64,000 nucleotides of DNA from positions 25,856 to 89,855 of the forward strand of contig SVGQ01000002.1 in assembly GCA_015056245.1 (NCBI GenBank). Reading direction: 5' to 3'. Positions within the stretch are counted from its first letter, which is position 1, and each line of letters begins with the position of its first letter. Positions 51,748-60,819 of this stretch are shown piece after piece. The position numbers and the translations under genes are program-made. Under the pieces are notes generated by a model. That model had not been told where the DNA came from. It worked only from the letters and a program-made list of their open reading frames with translations, and ran no database searches. This stretch comes from Clostridiales bacterium (GTDB taxonomy: Bacteria > Bacillota > Clostridia > Christensenellales > Aristaeellaceae).

Positions 51748-52272
51748 TTATCCATTTTTGTCTCCTTCCAGCTCCTTGCGAAGGGCTTCCCGGGCACGGC
51801 CCAGACGGCTTTTCAGCGTGCCTTGGGCAAGCCCCGTGGCAGCAGCCATCTCCTCGTAGCTCAGTTGCTGACCATAATACAGATCCAGCAGCAGCTGGTG
51901 CTCGCTCTTCAGTCGGCTCACTGCCTGCCAGAGGGCATCCTTGCGGGCCTTACGCTCGTAATGCTCAGCCGGGGTGGGCGCGTCGTCCGCGGTTTCCTCC
52001 CAGCCTTCCGGCATGGCTTGCTGGCGGCGCATCCGCGCGCTTTTCAGAATATCCAGACAGGTGTTGTGAGCAATGCGGAACAGCCATGTGGCTATACCGT
52101 CGCCTGTCAGATTTTCATAGGCCCGGAAAGCGCGGAGCATGCTTTCCTGCGCAGCATCCTCCGCCTCCTGGGGATGCCGCAGCATATGCAGACAGTGGCG
52201 GTATACCATGGGCGCGTAGGGGCCCACGCGGCGTTCAAACACTTCTGCCATGCTTTCCTTTGGCTTTTGCAC
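51748..52272 (-). CDS. ECF-type RNA polymerase sigma factor
   Basis: The 174-residue protein (GTG 52272, AAAGGA nine bases upstream; ATG 52227 is an alternative) has sigma region 2 (MVYRHCLHMLRHPQEAEDAAQESMLRAFRAYENL and GIATWLFRIAHNTCLDILKS) and region 4 (LKSEHQLLLDLYYGQQLSYEEMAAATGLAQGTLKSRLGRAREALRKEL), with no region 1 or 3. This is the ECF (RpoE/SigW-like) layout. Its promoter contains an ECF-like element suggesting autoregulation. The downstream DUF4349 protein is the likely membrane partner. Confidence 0.94.
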   Translation of the reverse strand: MQKPKESMAEVFERRVGPYAPMVYRHCLHMLRHPQEAEDAAQESMLRAFRAYENLTGDGIATWLFRIAHNTCLDILKSARMRRQQAMPEGWEETADDAPTPAEHYERKARKDALWQAVSRLKSEHQLLLDLYYGQQLSYEEMAAATGLAQGTLKSRLGRAREALRKELEGDKNG

Positions 52273-52308
52273 AGGCTCACATCCTTTCCGGGAGATCATA
52301 TCTGCCCC

Positions 52309-52338
52309 ATTATACGATGATTCCCATACAGGTTGCAA
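52309..52338 (-). promoter_or_regulatory. Overlapping SigA and ECF-like promoters of the sigma gene
   Basis: On the minus strand TTGCAA, 18 bases and TATAAT form a SigA-type promoter. The same bases also read TGCAAC, 15 bases and CGTA, near the TGAAAC-N16-CGTA consensus of SigW-like ECF factors, consistent with autoregulation. Confidence 0.55.
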
Positions 52339-52355
52339 GTACACACATGTTACAA

Positions 52356-52384
52356 TTGCTACAAAGCCCTGCGGGTGCTATAAT
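52356..52384 (+). promoter_or_regulatory. SigA promoter for the LtaS-like gene
   Basis: TTGCTA, a 17-base spacer and a perfect TATAAT lie about 44 bases upstream of ATG 52428. It is divergent from the sigma gene promoter, separated by only 17 bases. Confidence 0.7.
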
Positions 52385-52427
52385 AGGTTCGTTTGCCACA
52401 TCAGTACCAAGGAGATGTTCTTTACCC

Positions 52428-54725
52428 ATGCGCAGGAAACTTACCCTCTGGGCAGGCTGGTATGTTCTGGCTCCCCTGGGGCTTCTGCTTTGCCTGGAAG
52501 GTTTTACCCGGATGAATCCCCTCTCCGCCCTGTGGTGGATGGTTCGCTATCCCCTGTCCATGCTGTTTGCCTTTGGCTTTCTGGCTGGCCTGTGCATGCT
52601 GCCCGCCCTTTGCGGAAGTACCCGGAGCCACAACCTGTGGTTGTGGGGATTCGGCGCCTTCTTTTGCGTTTATGGCACGGTGAATCATTACAAGCTGGTG
52701 TTCCGTCTGGAGCCGCTCTTTGTGACGGATATATCCCAGATCCGGGATGCCGTCGAAGTTGCCACCCTTGGTTTTGGCATCAACTGGCTGGTGATCGGTC
52801 TGACCATCGCAGCCCTGATCGCCGCACTGGTTTGGCTGATCCGCCGCAAGGGCGAAGCCATCCGGCGCAACTGGCTGCTGCCCCTTCTTGGCTGCGTGCT
52901 GATGGTCTGGCTGATCAGCATCTGCAAGTTTTCCCTGCTGAGCCGCCACAATGCCACAGACATGAACGAGCAGGCTCAAAAGAACGGCAGCCTGTTCACC
53001 ATGATCGCCATGGACAGGTACCGCAGCTCCCTGATGAATATCGACTATCATCAGCAAGAGGTGGAGGAGGCATATACCCGGCTGATGGAAGCAGCCCCTG
53101 CAGCGCAGCCGGATGCGGTGAAGCCCAACATCATTCTGGTGCTGGCGGAATCCTTCACAGACGAAGCCATTCTGGGGCAGCACCTGAATCTGACCAAACC
53201 GCTGATGCCCTATTATCAATCCCTGATGATGGAATGCCGCCGGGGTCTGATCTACGTGCCCAAGGCGGGTGGCGGCACCAGCGAGAGCGAATTTGAAGTG
53301 CTCAGCGCCCTGCGCAGTAAATACGCCCTGAACCCCTATTCCATCGGCCTGCCTCCCATCCGCAGCACGGCGGATATTCTCACCGACAAGGGCTACAGCG
53401 CCACCGCCCTGCACTGGCACGCAGGCGTGTTCTACAACCGCTACAACAACCTGCGCATGCAGGGTTTCGACGCTTTCCACACCCTGGATACTTCCTGCTA
53501 CCCTTATGAACGCATCGGTTCCTATGTGACCGACGAAGCGCACTTTGATTCGGTCATGGAGCATCTTCGCCTGACCGACGAGCAGGATTTCATCTTCTGC
53601 CTGACCATGCAGAACCATGGCGGCTACACCTATTTTGATTTCCGGGAAAAATACGGCGCACCCACGCCCTTTACCAACCAGTACAGTGCCGCCACGGAAA
53701 AGGTGGCAGCCAACTTCTGCTATCTGCTCACCCAGACCGACAAGGCGCTGGAAAAATGGATCGAAGAACTGCGCGCCTTTGAAGAACCCACAGTGGTGGT
53801 GTTCTTCAGCGATCATCTGGCGCCTTTGGGCACCGATGTGCTCAGCGAAATCGGTCTGCCGATCGCCGGTGATGAAGCCCACCGGGTCCCCTATTTTATC
53901 TGGAGCAATTATGGCGGCATCCAGCCCGGACAGACGGATCTGTATGCTCATCAGCTTTCACCCTATGTGCTGACCCAGCTGGGTCTGTGCGATGATCCTT
54001 TCTTCGCCTATGTGGAACAACTGCGCCAGGCTGGCGTTACCAGCGATGAAACCTACGACCTGCTCAGCTACGATGCCCTGTTCGGGCAGCAGTATGCTTA
54101 CCGGCTGGGCGGTTTTGATCCGGTAAATCCCAATTATCAGGTAGGCGGCAGTATGGAGATCATCGGCATCGAAGCACTGCGGCTGGGAGATCAGATCTGT
54201 ATCCGGCCCCGGCTGGGCAGTCTGTATCAGGCCTACACGCTGCTGGTGAACGGCAAGCCTGCCCGGGGCAATATCATTCCTGCCAGCAACGACCCCTTCA
54301 CCCTTTGCTGCGTAATGCAGGATGCATCCGGCAAAGAATACAACCGGAGCCAGACCCTGCACTACGACAGTACCGACCATTTGCTGGCACAGGCGCAGCC
54401 GCTGGACTGCAAGGTTCTTCCCCTGGACGCACAGACCTACTTCCATGTCAAATCCAATGCCGCCAAGGGCACTACCACCTGGGCTTCCAGCGATCCCATC
54501 GGCCTGTGGGCTCATACGGTGCTCACTTCCCAAAGCGGCTTATGGCAGCAGACCGGCACCGGGCGCATCGGGGATCCGCTGGAATACGGCATTGATACAG
54601 AAGGCCGGTTGTGGGTGACCATCCCTTACACCGCCACGCCAGAGCTATCCACAGAGTACGTGCAGCAATACCTGCGAAATGCGGCGGCAGTGCTGCATCT
54701 GCTGGACTGCGCTCCGCAGCCCTGA
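52428..54725 (+). CDS. LtaS-like lipoteichoic acid synthase/sulfatase-family phosphotransferase
   Basis: The 765-residue protein (ATG 52428, AAGGAGA site) has five N-terminal helices then a large sulfatase-fold domain. KPNIILVLAESFTDEAIL binds metal through the Glu, GGGTSESEFEVL has the catalytic Thr, LHWHAGVFYNRYNNLRMQGFD and CLTMQNHGGYTYF continue the fold, and VVVFFSDHLAPLG carries the Asp-His metal ligands. LtaS uses phosphatidylglycerol to polymerise glycerol phosphate outside the cell. Residues beyond about 600 form an extra beta-rich C-terminal domain. The next two genes are co-directional. Confidence 0.93.
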   Translation: MRRKLTLWAGWYVLAPLGLLLCLEGFTRMNPLSALWWMVRYPLSMLFAFGFLAGLCMLPALCGSTRSHNLWLWGFGAFFCVYGTVNHYKLVFRLEPLFVTDISQIRDAVEVATLGFGINWLVIGLTIAALIAALVWLIRRKGEAIRRNWLLPLLGCVLMVWLISICKFSLLSRHNATDMNEQAQKNGSLFTMIAMDRYRSSLMNIDYHQQEVEEAYTRLMEAAPAAQPDAVKPNIILVLAESFTDEAILGQHLNLTKPLMPYYQSLMMECRRGLIYVPKAGGGTSESEFEVLSALRSKYALNPYSIGLPPIRSTADILTDKGYSATALHWHAGVFYNRYNNLRMQGFDAFHTLDTSCYPYERIGSYVTDEAHFDSVMEHLRLTDEQDFIFCLTMQNHGGYTYFDFREKYGAPTPFTNQYSAATEKVAANFCYLLTQTDKALEKWIEELRAFEEPTVVVFFSDHLAPLGTDVLSEIGLPIAGDEAHRVPYFIWSNYGGIQPGQTDLYAHQLSPYVLTQLGLCDDPFFAYVEQLRQAGVTSDETYDLLSYDALFGQQYAYRLGGFDPVNPNYQVGGSMEIIGIEALRLGDQICIRPRLGSLYQAYTLLVNGKPARGNIIPASNDPFTLCCVMQDASGKEYNRSQTLHYDSTDHLLAQAQPLDCKVLPLDAQTYFHVKSNAAKGTTTWASSDPIGLWAHTVLTSQSGLWQQTGTGRIGDPLEYGIDTEGRLWVTIPYTATPELSTEYVQQYLRNAAAVLHLLDCAPQP

Positions 54726-54785
54726 TTGCAGTAAACGCAGATTCTCCGCTGTCTTCTCCCTTTTCATACCAAAGGAGGTTCCCCC

Positions 54786-56534
54786 ATGTCCCAAAAGCGC
54801 AACCAGTCTGCCGCCGCCAAAGCGGCGTGGCCTCTGGGTCTTCTGCTGTCCAGCGTCATGATGGCCTGTGTGCTGCTGTTCTTCTCCCTGCGCTACGCCA
54901 ACAACGATGATACCATGATCCTTCGCCAGATGATGGGTTTTGGCGTGGAAGAACTGCCTGATTTCAATATGTGCGTCACTTTCGTGATGCTCTATCCCCT
55001 GCGCTGGCTCAGTCTGGCGTTTCCCGGCATGCCTTGGTTCAGCTATTTGCAGCTTTTCTGCCTGTGGCTGGCAACGGTGGTCTGTGTCAAAAGCATCCTG
55101 CAGTGCTTCGCACAGGCAGACCGTCCCCTGTGGCAGGGGCTGCTTGCATCGCTGCTCTTTATGGTGGTATTTGTTCTGCGCTACGAAAGCCAGGTCACCT
55201 TTACCATTACAGCCGCCCTGCTGGGCTGCGCTGCCGTTTTGCAGCTGATGTCCATTGATACGGAGCATTGCACCGACGGGCAGTGGATCGCCTCTGCCCT
55301 GCTGGCGCTGTTGATGGCAGTGCTGGGCTACGGTATGCGCGAAACCACCGCTCTGCCCACCCTCGCCATTTGCGGCGTTGCCTTTGTGGTGCAGGGATGG
55401 CGGCGATGGCTGGCAGGCAGGCAGTGGCTGAAACCCCTTGCCATTACCGCCGCTGCGGTGGTAATGGTTTTCGGCGCATGCGTGGGCATCCGCGCATGGG
55501 AGATCGCCAGCAAGCCCGGCATCCGGCAATACATGGACTGGCAGGATGCCCGCTCCCGGGTGTGGGACTTCCTCGGCGTGGAAAACATCCCGCAAGAAAC
55601 GCTGGACGAATACCAGATTTCAGATGCCCGCCATGCCCTGCTCTATGAGTGGTACCTGATGGACGGGGATATGGATACCGAAGCCCTGCTGGCAATTGGC
55701 GATGCCATCGAAGCCGCCACCGACCAGCGTTTTTCCGCACGAACCGCCAAAGCGCTGGCCCTGCTTGCCAAGCTGCCTGCTCAGGATCCGCTGGCGATGC
55801 GATCCCTGACCGTGCTGGGAGCAATGGCGCTGGCCTGCATTCTGATGCTGTGTCTTGGCGGGAAGCGGAGCCGGCTGCCCCAGATCATCGGGCTGATCCT
55901 TGGCGCGGTTCTGTTTGCCGTAATGATTTTCTATCTGGCCCTCACAGGCCGTTTGCCCATGCGGGTCGCCCTGACGGCTGCCCTGCCGCTGGCGGCGCTG
56001 ATCACGGGACTGTTCCCTCTGTGCATGCCATCCCAGGGCAGCCTTCCTGCCAAGAGCGCAACTGCGCTGGCCTGCGCTGCGGTGATGGCATTGGGCGTGC
56101 TGTATGCCATTCCCATGTTTGAAGCCAATCTGCAGGACGAAATGACCTTTGATGAGGAAATGGCGGAAACCACCTTTGCTGCCATTGATGACTACGCTTC
56201 CTGCAACGAGGAATACCTGCTGATTCTGGACCCCACCCTCAGCGGCGATACCCGGATGTTCCCCACCACCGAATTTGGCATTCCCAAAAACATGCACTTC
56301 TGGGGCGGTTGGAACCTGCATCATCCCTCCTATGATGCGCTGCTGGAATCCTACGGTTTTGATCCCTACGGCTGGAGTCTGGAGGATTTTCTCAACGAGG
56401 ATGTTCGCATTCTGCGCGGCGTGGTGGATACGCCCCAGCTGCTGATGGATGCCCTCAGCGAGATCTGCGAGGTGGACTGCTATCTGGACAGCGAATGGGA
56501 TGGCCTGTACAGCATGTATTTTGAAGAATGGTAG
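54786..56534 (+). CDS. Multi-pass membrane protein of unknown function
   Basis: This 582-residue protein (AAAGGAGG site) has about ten helices. The first external loop begins RYANNDDTMILRQMMGFGVEELPDFNMCVTFVMLYPLRWLS, with a paired Asp at the place where GT-C transferases and the DUF6056-like proteins keep acidic residues. The C-terminal soluble tail of about 130 residues ends SEWDGLYSMYFEEW. It lies 60 bases after the LtaS-like gene. A role in modifying teichoic acid or glycans is plausible but unproven. Confidence 0.8.
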   Translation: MSQKRNQSAAAKAAWPLGLLLSSVMMACVLLFFSLRYANNDDTMILRQMMGFGVEELPDFNMCVTFVMLYPLRWLSLAFPGMPWFSYLQLFCLWLATVVCVKSILQCFAQADRPLWQGLLASLLFMVVFVLRYESQVTFTITAALLGCAAVLQLMSIDTEHCTDGQWIASALLALLMAVLGYGMRETTALPTLAICGVAFVVQGWRRWLAGRQWLKPLAITAAAVVMVFGACVGIRAWEIASKPGIRQYMDWQDARSRVWDFLGVENIPQETLDEYQISDARHALLYEWYLMDGDMDTEALLAIGDAIEAATDQRFSARTAKALALLAKLPAQDPLAMRSLTVLGAMALACILMLCLGGKRSRLPQIIGLILGAVLFAVMIFYLALTGRLPMRVALTAALPLAALITGLFPLCMPSQGSLPAKSATALACAAVMALGVLYAIPMFEANLQDEMTFDEEMAETTFAAIDDYASCNEEYLLILDPTLSGDTRMFPTTEFGIPKNMHFWGGWNLHHPSYDALLESYGFDPYGWSLEDFLNEDVRILRGVVDTPQLLMDALSEICEVDCYLDSEWDGLYSMYFEEW

Positions 56535-56590
56535 GTTTCCTGCTCTTTTGATGGATTTTGCCAAGAAAGCCTGTATGCCCTATTGAATTA

Positions 56591-56619
56591 TTGACGGTTT
56601 CTTAGTAAAATAGTAGTAT
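56591..56619 (+). promoter_or_regulatory. Possible promoter for the ATP-grasp gene
   Basis: TTGACG, a 17-base spacer and TAGTAT lie about 80 bases upstream of ATG 56700 in an AT-rich stretch. The -10 box is imperfect. Confidence 0.45.
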
Positions 56620-56699
56620 GCCGTGTTATTGGGATTTATGTTCAGCACTCCCTGCAGGCAGCCACAATGCACAAGCAATGAAAGGAACGTGTACTGCAC

Positions 56700-57857
56700 A
56701 TGCCGAGAAAGATCGTTATCATCGGTGCATCGGAATTGCAGAATCCGCTCATCCTCAAAGCGAAGGAACTGGGCTTTGAAACCCATGTCTTCGCCTGGGA
56801 ATGCGGCGATATCGGCGAACGTACTGCAGACCGTTTCTATCCCATCAGCATCGTGGAAAAAGACCGGATTCTGGCTATCTGTCGAGAACTTCAGCCCGTG
56901 GCAATAGCCTCCATTGCCTCTGATCTGGCGGCGATCACCGTCAATTATCTATCCAATGCGATGGGACTGCCCTCTAATCCGCCGGAAACCGCCTATATCG
57001 CCTCCAACAAATACGCCATGCGCGGCGCGTTCCAGGCCGCAGGAATTCCCACCCCTGCCTTTGTCAAAGTGGGCATCGGCGATGACCTTTCTGCTGTACA
57101 TGCCATGCAGCTGCCCATCATCGTCAAACCCACCGACCGTTCCGGCAGCCGCGGCATCTACAAGCTCACCTCGCTGGAGGGGCTGGAGGAAGCCATTGCC
57201 CAGTCCGTGGAGGCCTCCTTTGAAAAGAAAGCCATTGTGGAAGAATACATTGAGGGCAACGAATACAGCTTCGAAACCATCTCCCAGAACGGTGTGCACC
57301 ACTACCTGACCATCACCAAGAAGTTCACCACCGGCTCCCCCCATTTCATCGAGACAGGGCATCTGGAGCCTTCCGAGCTGGATGAGGAAACCATCCAAAA
57401 CGCCAAGGATCTGGTGTTCCGCGCTCTGGACGCGCTGCACATCACCACCGGCGCTTCCCATGCCGAGTTCAAGGTGCTGCCCGGCACCAAAGATATCCGG
57501 CTGATCGAGATCGGCGCCCGCATGGGCGGTGACTGTATCGGCAGCGATCTGGTAGGGCTCACCACCGGTTACGATTTTGTCCGCATGGTTATCGAGGCCG
57601 CTGCCGGTGATCCGCTGGATCTGACCCGCCATGCCGCCGTGCCTGCCGCCGCCGTGCGCTACACCTTCAGCGATCAGGATATCGCCCATTACGAGACCCT
57701 CCGCGAGACTGCCCCGGAACATCTGTACCGTGCCAGCGAGATGGACTCCACCGAAGGCGCGTCCGTCACCGACAGCTCCACCCGCTTCGGTTTCTACATC
57801 GTTACCGGCAACAGCCAGCGGGAGGTTTGTGATCTGGCCCAGTTGCCGCTGGAGTAA
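56700..57857 (+). CDS. ATP-grasp ligase-like enzyme
   Basis: The 385-residue protein has an N-terminal pre-ATP-grasp fold (RKIVIIGASELQNPLILKAKELGFETHVFAW, ADRFYPISIVEK) and a central ATP-grasp core: LPIIVKPTDRSGSRGIYKL, AIVEEYIEGNEYSFETIS and the metal motif RLIEIGARMGGDCIGSDLVGLTTGYDF. This resembles CarB-like or PurT-like ligases often found with surface polymer genes, which join a carboxylate to an amine. The substrates are unknown. A 10-bp GC-rich hairpin follows the gene. Confidence 0.9.
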   Translation: MPRKIVIIGASELQNPLILKAKELGFETHVFAWECGDIGERTADRFYPISIVEKDRILAICRELQPVAIASIASDLAAITVNYLSNAMGLPSNPPETAYIASNKYAMRGAFQAAGIPTPAFVKVGIGDDLSAVHAMQLPIIVKPTDRSGSRGIYKLTSLEGLEEAIAQSVEASFEKKAIVEEYIEGNEYSFETISQNGVHHYLTITKKFTTGSPHFIETGHLEPSELDEETIQNAKDLVFRALDALHITTGASHAEFKVLPGTKDIRLIEIGARMGGDCIGSDLVGLTTGYDFVRMVIEAAAGDPLDLTRHAAVPAAAVRYTFSDQDIAHYETLRETAPEHLYRASEMDSTEGASVTDSSTRFGFYIVTGNSQREVCDLAQLPLE

Positions 57858-57902
57858 GGTCTGCGGCAATTGCTGAAAACGAAAAAGAGAATCAACACGC
57901 CC

Positions 57903-57935
57903 CCCGGAGCGTATGCTTCGGGGGGCGTTGCGTAT
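57903..57935. terminator. GC-rich hairpin after the ATP-grasp gene
   Basis: ACGCCCCCCG pairs closely with CGGGGGGCGT. There is no T-tract, so it may be a weak terminator or a boundary to the repeat block that follows. Confidence 0.45.
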
Positions 57936-57984
57936 TGATCTATCAAGTATAGTTCAGGATACAAAAACGAATCTGGACAACAGA

Positions 57985-58335
57985 AGCCGCGCATCTTGCG
58001 CCTTTGGCGCTCGCTGCGCTGCGGGGTGGGGCGCTGCGGCGCAGGGTCGCGGGGTTCCACCCCACACCCCGGCAGGCGACGAAGGGAAGTGTGTGCCCAG
58101 TGGCGACGGAAGGAAGCGCGTGCCCAGTGGACACAATGCCGAAGGCATTAGCGACCTGAAGTCGTCAACCGAAGCAAGGGCTGGGCACGGGTAGTGCCCA
58201 GAACGCCGACTGAGGGTGCGGAACACTTGCGCGAAGCGCAAAACGACCCGCAGTCGTCAACCGAAGCAAGGGCTGGGCACGGCAGTGCCCAGAACGCCGT
58301 CTGAGGTTGCGGTCAGATCCCCCTGCACCCCACTC
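57985..58335. repeat. Modular intergenic hairpin repeat, copy B
   Basis: The 487 bases between the ATP-grasp and GDPD genes hold no gene but a mosaic of palindromes: GCGCC-TTT-GGCGC (57998-58010), AATGCC-GAA-GGCATT (58135-58149), TTGCGC-GAA-GCGCAA (58227-58241), and GGGCAC/GTGCCC stems near 58182 and 58274. The joining sequences, such as GTCGTCAACCGAAGC and GTGCCCAGTGG, match copy A at 12800-13115. Within copy B itself the GAA-hairpin plus linker unit is repeated twice. Confidence 0.82.
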
Positions 58336-58344
58336 TTTACTCCC

Positions 58345-59412
58345 TTATTGACTCACTACCGCTGTTGGCCCATCCTCACCCTGTGCATCCAGCACCTGCT
58401 TGAGCAAATGCGGATAATCCGTCATAATGCCATCTGCACCGATATCGATCAGATGCTGCATCTCGCTCACATCATTGATGGTCCAGTAATGCACTGCCAC
58501 ATTGTGCTTATGGGCGCTGTTCACCAGCCACTGGGTATTCAGCGGCACGCCCATCTGCTTGGTGGGCAGCTGGAATACACTCAGGCCATCCTTGAACAAA
58601 AAGTCCAGATTCACAGCCCCCAGCGCCACATAGCGGATCATCGGCGCGACCGACGGCGAATACATAAAGGTTTCCGGCACCTGACCAGAGGCTTGCAAAG
58701 CCACGTAAGCCTCATACAGTTCGTCGTGGAAACTGGCGAGCACCACCCGGTCAAAGGCATCGTACAGCTTGAGCAGGCGCACCACTTCATTCAGGGCCTG
58801 CTTGCCCAATTCGCCGCTCTGCTTGATCTCCACATTGATCCGGTTATTGGGGAAGCTGACCAGCAGATCCTCCAGCGTGGTACAGAGGAACTTGGTGCGA
58901 TGGCGGGGCTGTACCCCTGCCGGATACGCCACATCCCGGGGGCTGACCGTACGCCCGCTGTCGGTGGTGAAGCGCACCCGCTTGCCATTGAGCTGCCCGT
59001 TCCTCACCGGATTGGTGAAGCCGAAGTCCACCTGCAGGTGCATCAGTTCTTCATAGGTCCAGTCAGCGATCGCGCCGGTCACATCGGTTTTCCGGTCCAG
59101 CGTGGTATCGTGGCTCAGGATGACCACGCCATCCTTGGTGATGCTCACATCCGTTTCCATCATCACCCGGGGATCCACGCTGTAGGCATTGTAGAAGGCT
59201 TCCAGCGTGTTGTCGGGAAACTCCCGGTTGCCGCCGCCGTGGGCGATCAGGATGGGCGTTTCCTCCTTGCGCATGGGATTATCCAACGCGAAGTTGGGTT
59301 GGCGGGGAACCAGCCCCAGCACAAACCACACCACTGCCACCAGCAGCACAAAACAGATAAGCCGTTTCAGCCTGCGGAACAAGCCCGCCTTTTTCTTCTT
59401 TCGTTTCGCCAT
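58345..59412 (-). CDS. Glycerophosphodiester phosphodiesterase, membrane-anchored
   Basis: The protein (355 residues from ATG 59412, MAKRKKKKAG) has a basic start and one helix (RLICFVLLVAVVWFVLGLV), then a GDPD TIM barrel. Motifs are ILIAHGGGNREFPDNTLEAF (catalytic His, Asn/Glu), ETDVSITKDGVVILSHDTTLDR (metal Glu/Asp and second catalytic His), INVEIKQ, VVLASFHDEL and NVAVHYWTINDVSEMQHLIDIGADGIMTDYP. It should act outside the membrane on glycerophosphodiesters, possibly teichoic acid or lipid turnover products. AGGAGG-type site in GCATCCTCC complement. Confidence 0.93.
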   Translation of the reverse strand: MAKRKKKKAGLFRRLKRLICFVLLVAVVWFVLGLVPRQPNFALDNPMRKEETPILIAHGGGNREFPDNTLEAFYNAYSVDPRVMMETDVSITKDGVVILSHDTTLDRKTDVTGAIADWTYEELMHLQVDFGFTNPVRNGQLNGKRVRFTTDSGRTVSPRDVAYPAGVQPRHRTKFLCTTLEDLLVSFPNNRINVEIKQSGELGKQALNEVVRLLKLYDAFDRVVLASFHDELYEAYVALQASGQVPETFMYSPSVAPMIRYVALGAVNLDFLFKDGLSVFQLPTKQMGVPLNTQWLVNSAHKHNVAVHYWTINDVSEMQHLIDIGADGIMTDYPHLLKQVLDAQGEDGPTAVVSQ

Positions 59413-59440
59413 GGAGCATCCTCCTGTATCCTGTAGGAAT

Positions 59441-59486
59441 AAACAAAGCAGGCGCACGGCGGAAACCGCGCTTCGCCGTGCGCCTG
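59441..59486 (-). terminator. Terminator of the phosphoglycerate mutase gene
   Basis: On the minus strand CAGGCGCACGGCG pairs with CGCCGTGCGCCTG (13 bp), followed by CTTTGTTTATT. It lies just after the 59498 stop and before the GDPD gene. Confidence 0.8.
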
Positions 59487-59497
59487 ATAGCATCCGA

Positions 59498-60781
59498 TCA
59501 GATCTGTTCAAAGAGCACGCGCATCAGATCGGTGCCATCCATCAGCACCGGCTCTGACAGCATTTCCTTCTCGCAGAACTTCCGAGTGGGCATAGGTTTG
59601 CCCTCACCCAGAGTCTTGGTGACAAAACGGCTGTCGTATACCGCATAGGGCACGGGGTTGCCGTCATGGGTACGGGTGGTCAGCAGCGTGGGATGATCCG
59701 GCAACAGCAGCAGACGGAAGTCCTCACCGCGCTTGTGCATCTCGCTGAGGATGGGGGCCACCACACGGTATTCCACGTTCTGGATGGCTTCCAGTTTCTT
59801 GCCCAGATCGCCCGCATGGGCCATTTCGTCGGGAGCTTCCACATGAACAGCGGCAAAGTCGTCGCCATTGGCCAGAGCCTCCAAGGCGCAAGCCACCTTG
59901 CCCTCGTAGTTGGTATCCAGATCGCCATTGGCGCCTTCCACATGAGGCGTTTTCAGGCCAGCCAGACCCGCGATGCCCCATACCAGCGGCACCGCGCTGA
60001 CCACCGTGCCATGATGACCATACTTTTCCTTGAAGGAAGGCAAATTCATGGCAGTGGCAGCGCCCCAGGGCCAGATCATATCGGCAGGGAGTTTGCCTTC
60101 GCTGATGCGTTTCTGGTTGATGGGATGATCCTTCAGCACCTCATAGCTGCGCTGCATCAGGGCACACACATCCTGCATCATCTTGACGGCAGCCTGATCA
60201 TCGGTTTCCTTCTCCAGATGGGGCATATACTGCCCGATGCGCTGCTCCAGCACATTGTGGGGCTCGGTAAAGCGCACCGCGCCGATATCCTTGGCGTCGG
60301 ACCGCATCACGCCCACATGGCGGAAGGTATCCGTCACGGTGATCTCCATGCCCGCGCCCTTCATCAGGCGGTCAAACTCCGCGTCTGCCAGCAGGTCGTT
60401 CATCAGGGTGGTGGCTTCCACGCCGTGGATGTTGCCGCCGTTATGGCTGTGGATGACCAGTTCGCCCTCTCCGTCAGGGGTGACGGCGCACAGATTCACC
60501 CGGAAACTGATGCAGCCATCAGGCACGGTAACGCCCATACCAGCGGCTTCCAGTACGCTGCGACCAGTGTAGTAGGTCTTGGGGGAGTAGCCGAAGATGC
60601 TCAGGATGGCGGTGTCGCTGCCAGCGGGCAGACCGTGGGGTACCGTCAAAGCGCGGCCGCAGAAACAGCCCGCGCAGCGGTCGAAGGAGTTCAGCGCCAG
60701 AGCTTCCAGCGGAGTTTTGCCTGCCAGCTGGGGCAGGGAGGTATCCGCCATGCCGTCGCCGATGACCAGAATATACTTCAT
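59498..60781 (-). CDS. Cofactor-independent phosphoglycerate mutase (archaeal ApgM-like)
   Basis: The 427-residue protein belongs to the alkaline phosphatase superfamily mutase branch found in archaea and many Clostridia, converting 3- to 2-phosphoglycerate (some homologues act on phosphonopyruvate or homoserine phosphates). MKYILVIGDGMADTSLPQLAGKTPLEA carries the metal Asp, LPAGSDTAILSIFGYSP the phospho-accepting Ser, and HVEAPDEMAHAGDLGKKLEAI plus LLLPDHPTLLTTRTHDGNPVPYAVY the other metal His/Asp ligands. The start follows AAAGGAA. It is terminated separately from the GDPD gene. Confidence 0.93.
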   Translation of the reverse strand: MKYILVIGDGMADTSLPQLAGKTPLEALALNSFDRCAGCFCGRALTVPHGLPAGSDTAILSIFGYSPKTYYTGRSVLEAAGMGVTVPDGCISFRVNLCAVTPDGEGELVIHSHNGGNIHGVEATTLMNDLLADAEFDRLMKGAGMEITVTDTFRHVGVMRSDAKDIGAVRFTEPHNVLEQRIGQYMPHLEKETDDQAAVKMMQDVCALMQRSYEVLKDHPINQKRISEGKLPADMIWPWGAATAMNLPSFKEKYGHHGTVVSAVPLVWGIAGLAGLKTPHVEGANGDLDTNYEGKVACALEALANGDDFAAVHVEAPDEMAHAGDLGKKLEAIQNVEYRVVAPILSEMHKRGEDFRLLLLPDHPTLLTTRTHDGNPVPYAVYDSRFVTKTLGEGKPMPTRKFCEKEMLSEPVLMDGTDLMRVLFEQI

Positions 60782-60819
60782 GAGTTCATTCGCTTCCTTT
60801 ACGGATGGATTTTTTAGCC

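Noticed and set aside
51561..52427. N-terminal extension of the LtaS-like protein by 289 residues
   Set aside because: The extra frame runs antisense through the sigma and DUF4349 genes; ATG 52428 has AAGGAGA and a promoter immediately upstream.
57985..58335. Possible CRISPR array in the repeated hairpin block
   Set aside because: Repeats are themselves palindromic and vary in stem sequence; spacing is irregular, there are no uniform spacers and no cas genes.
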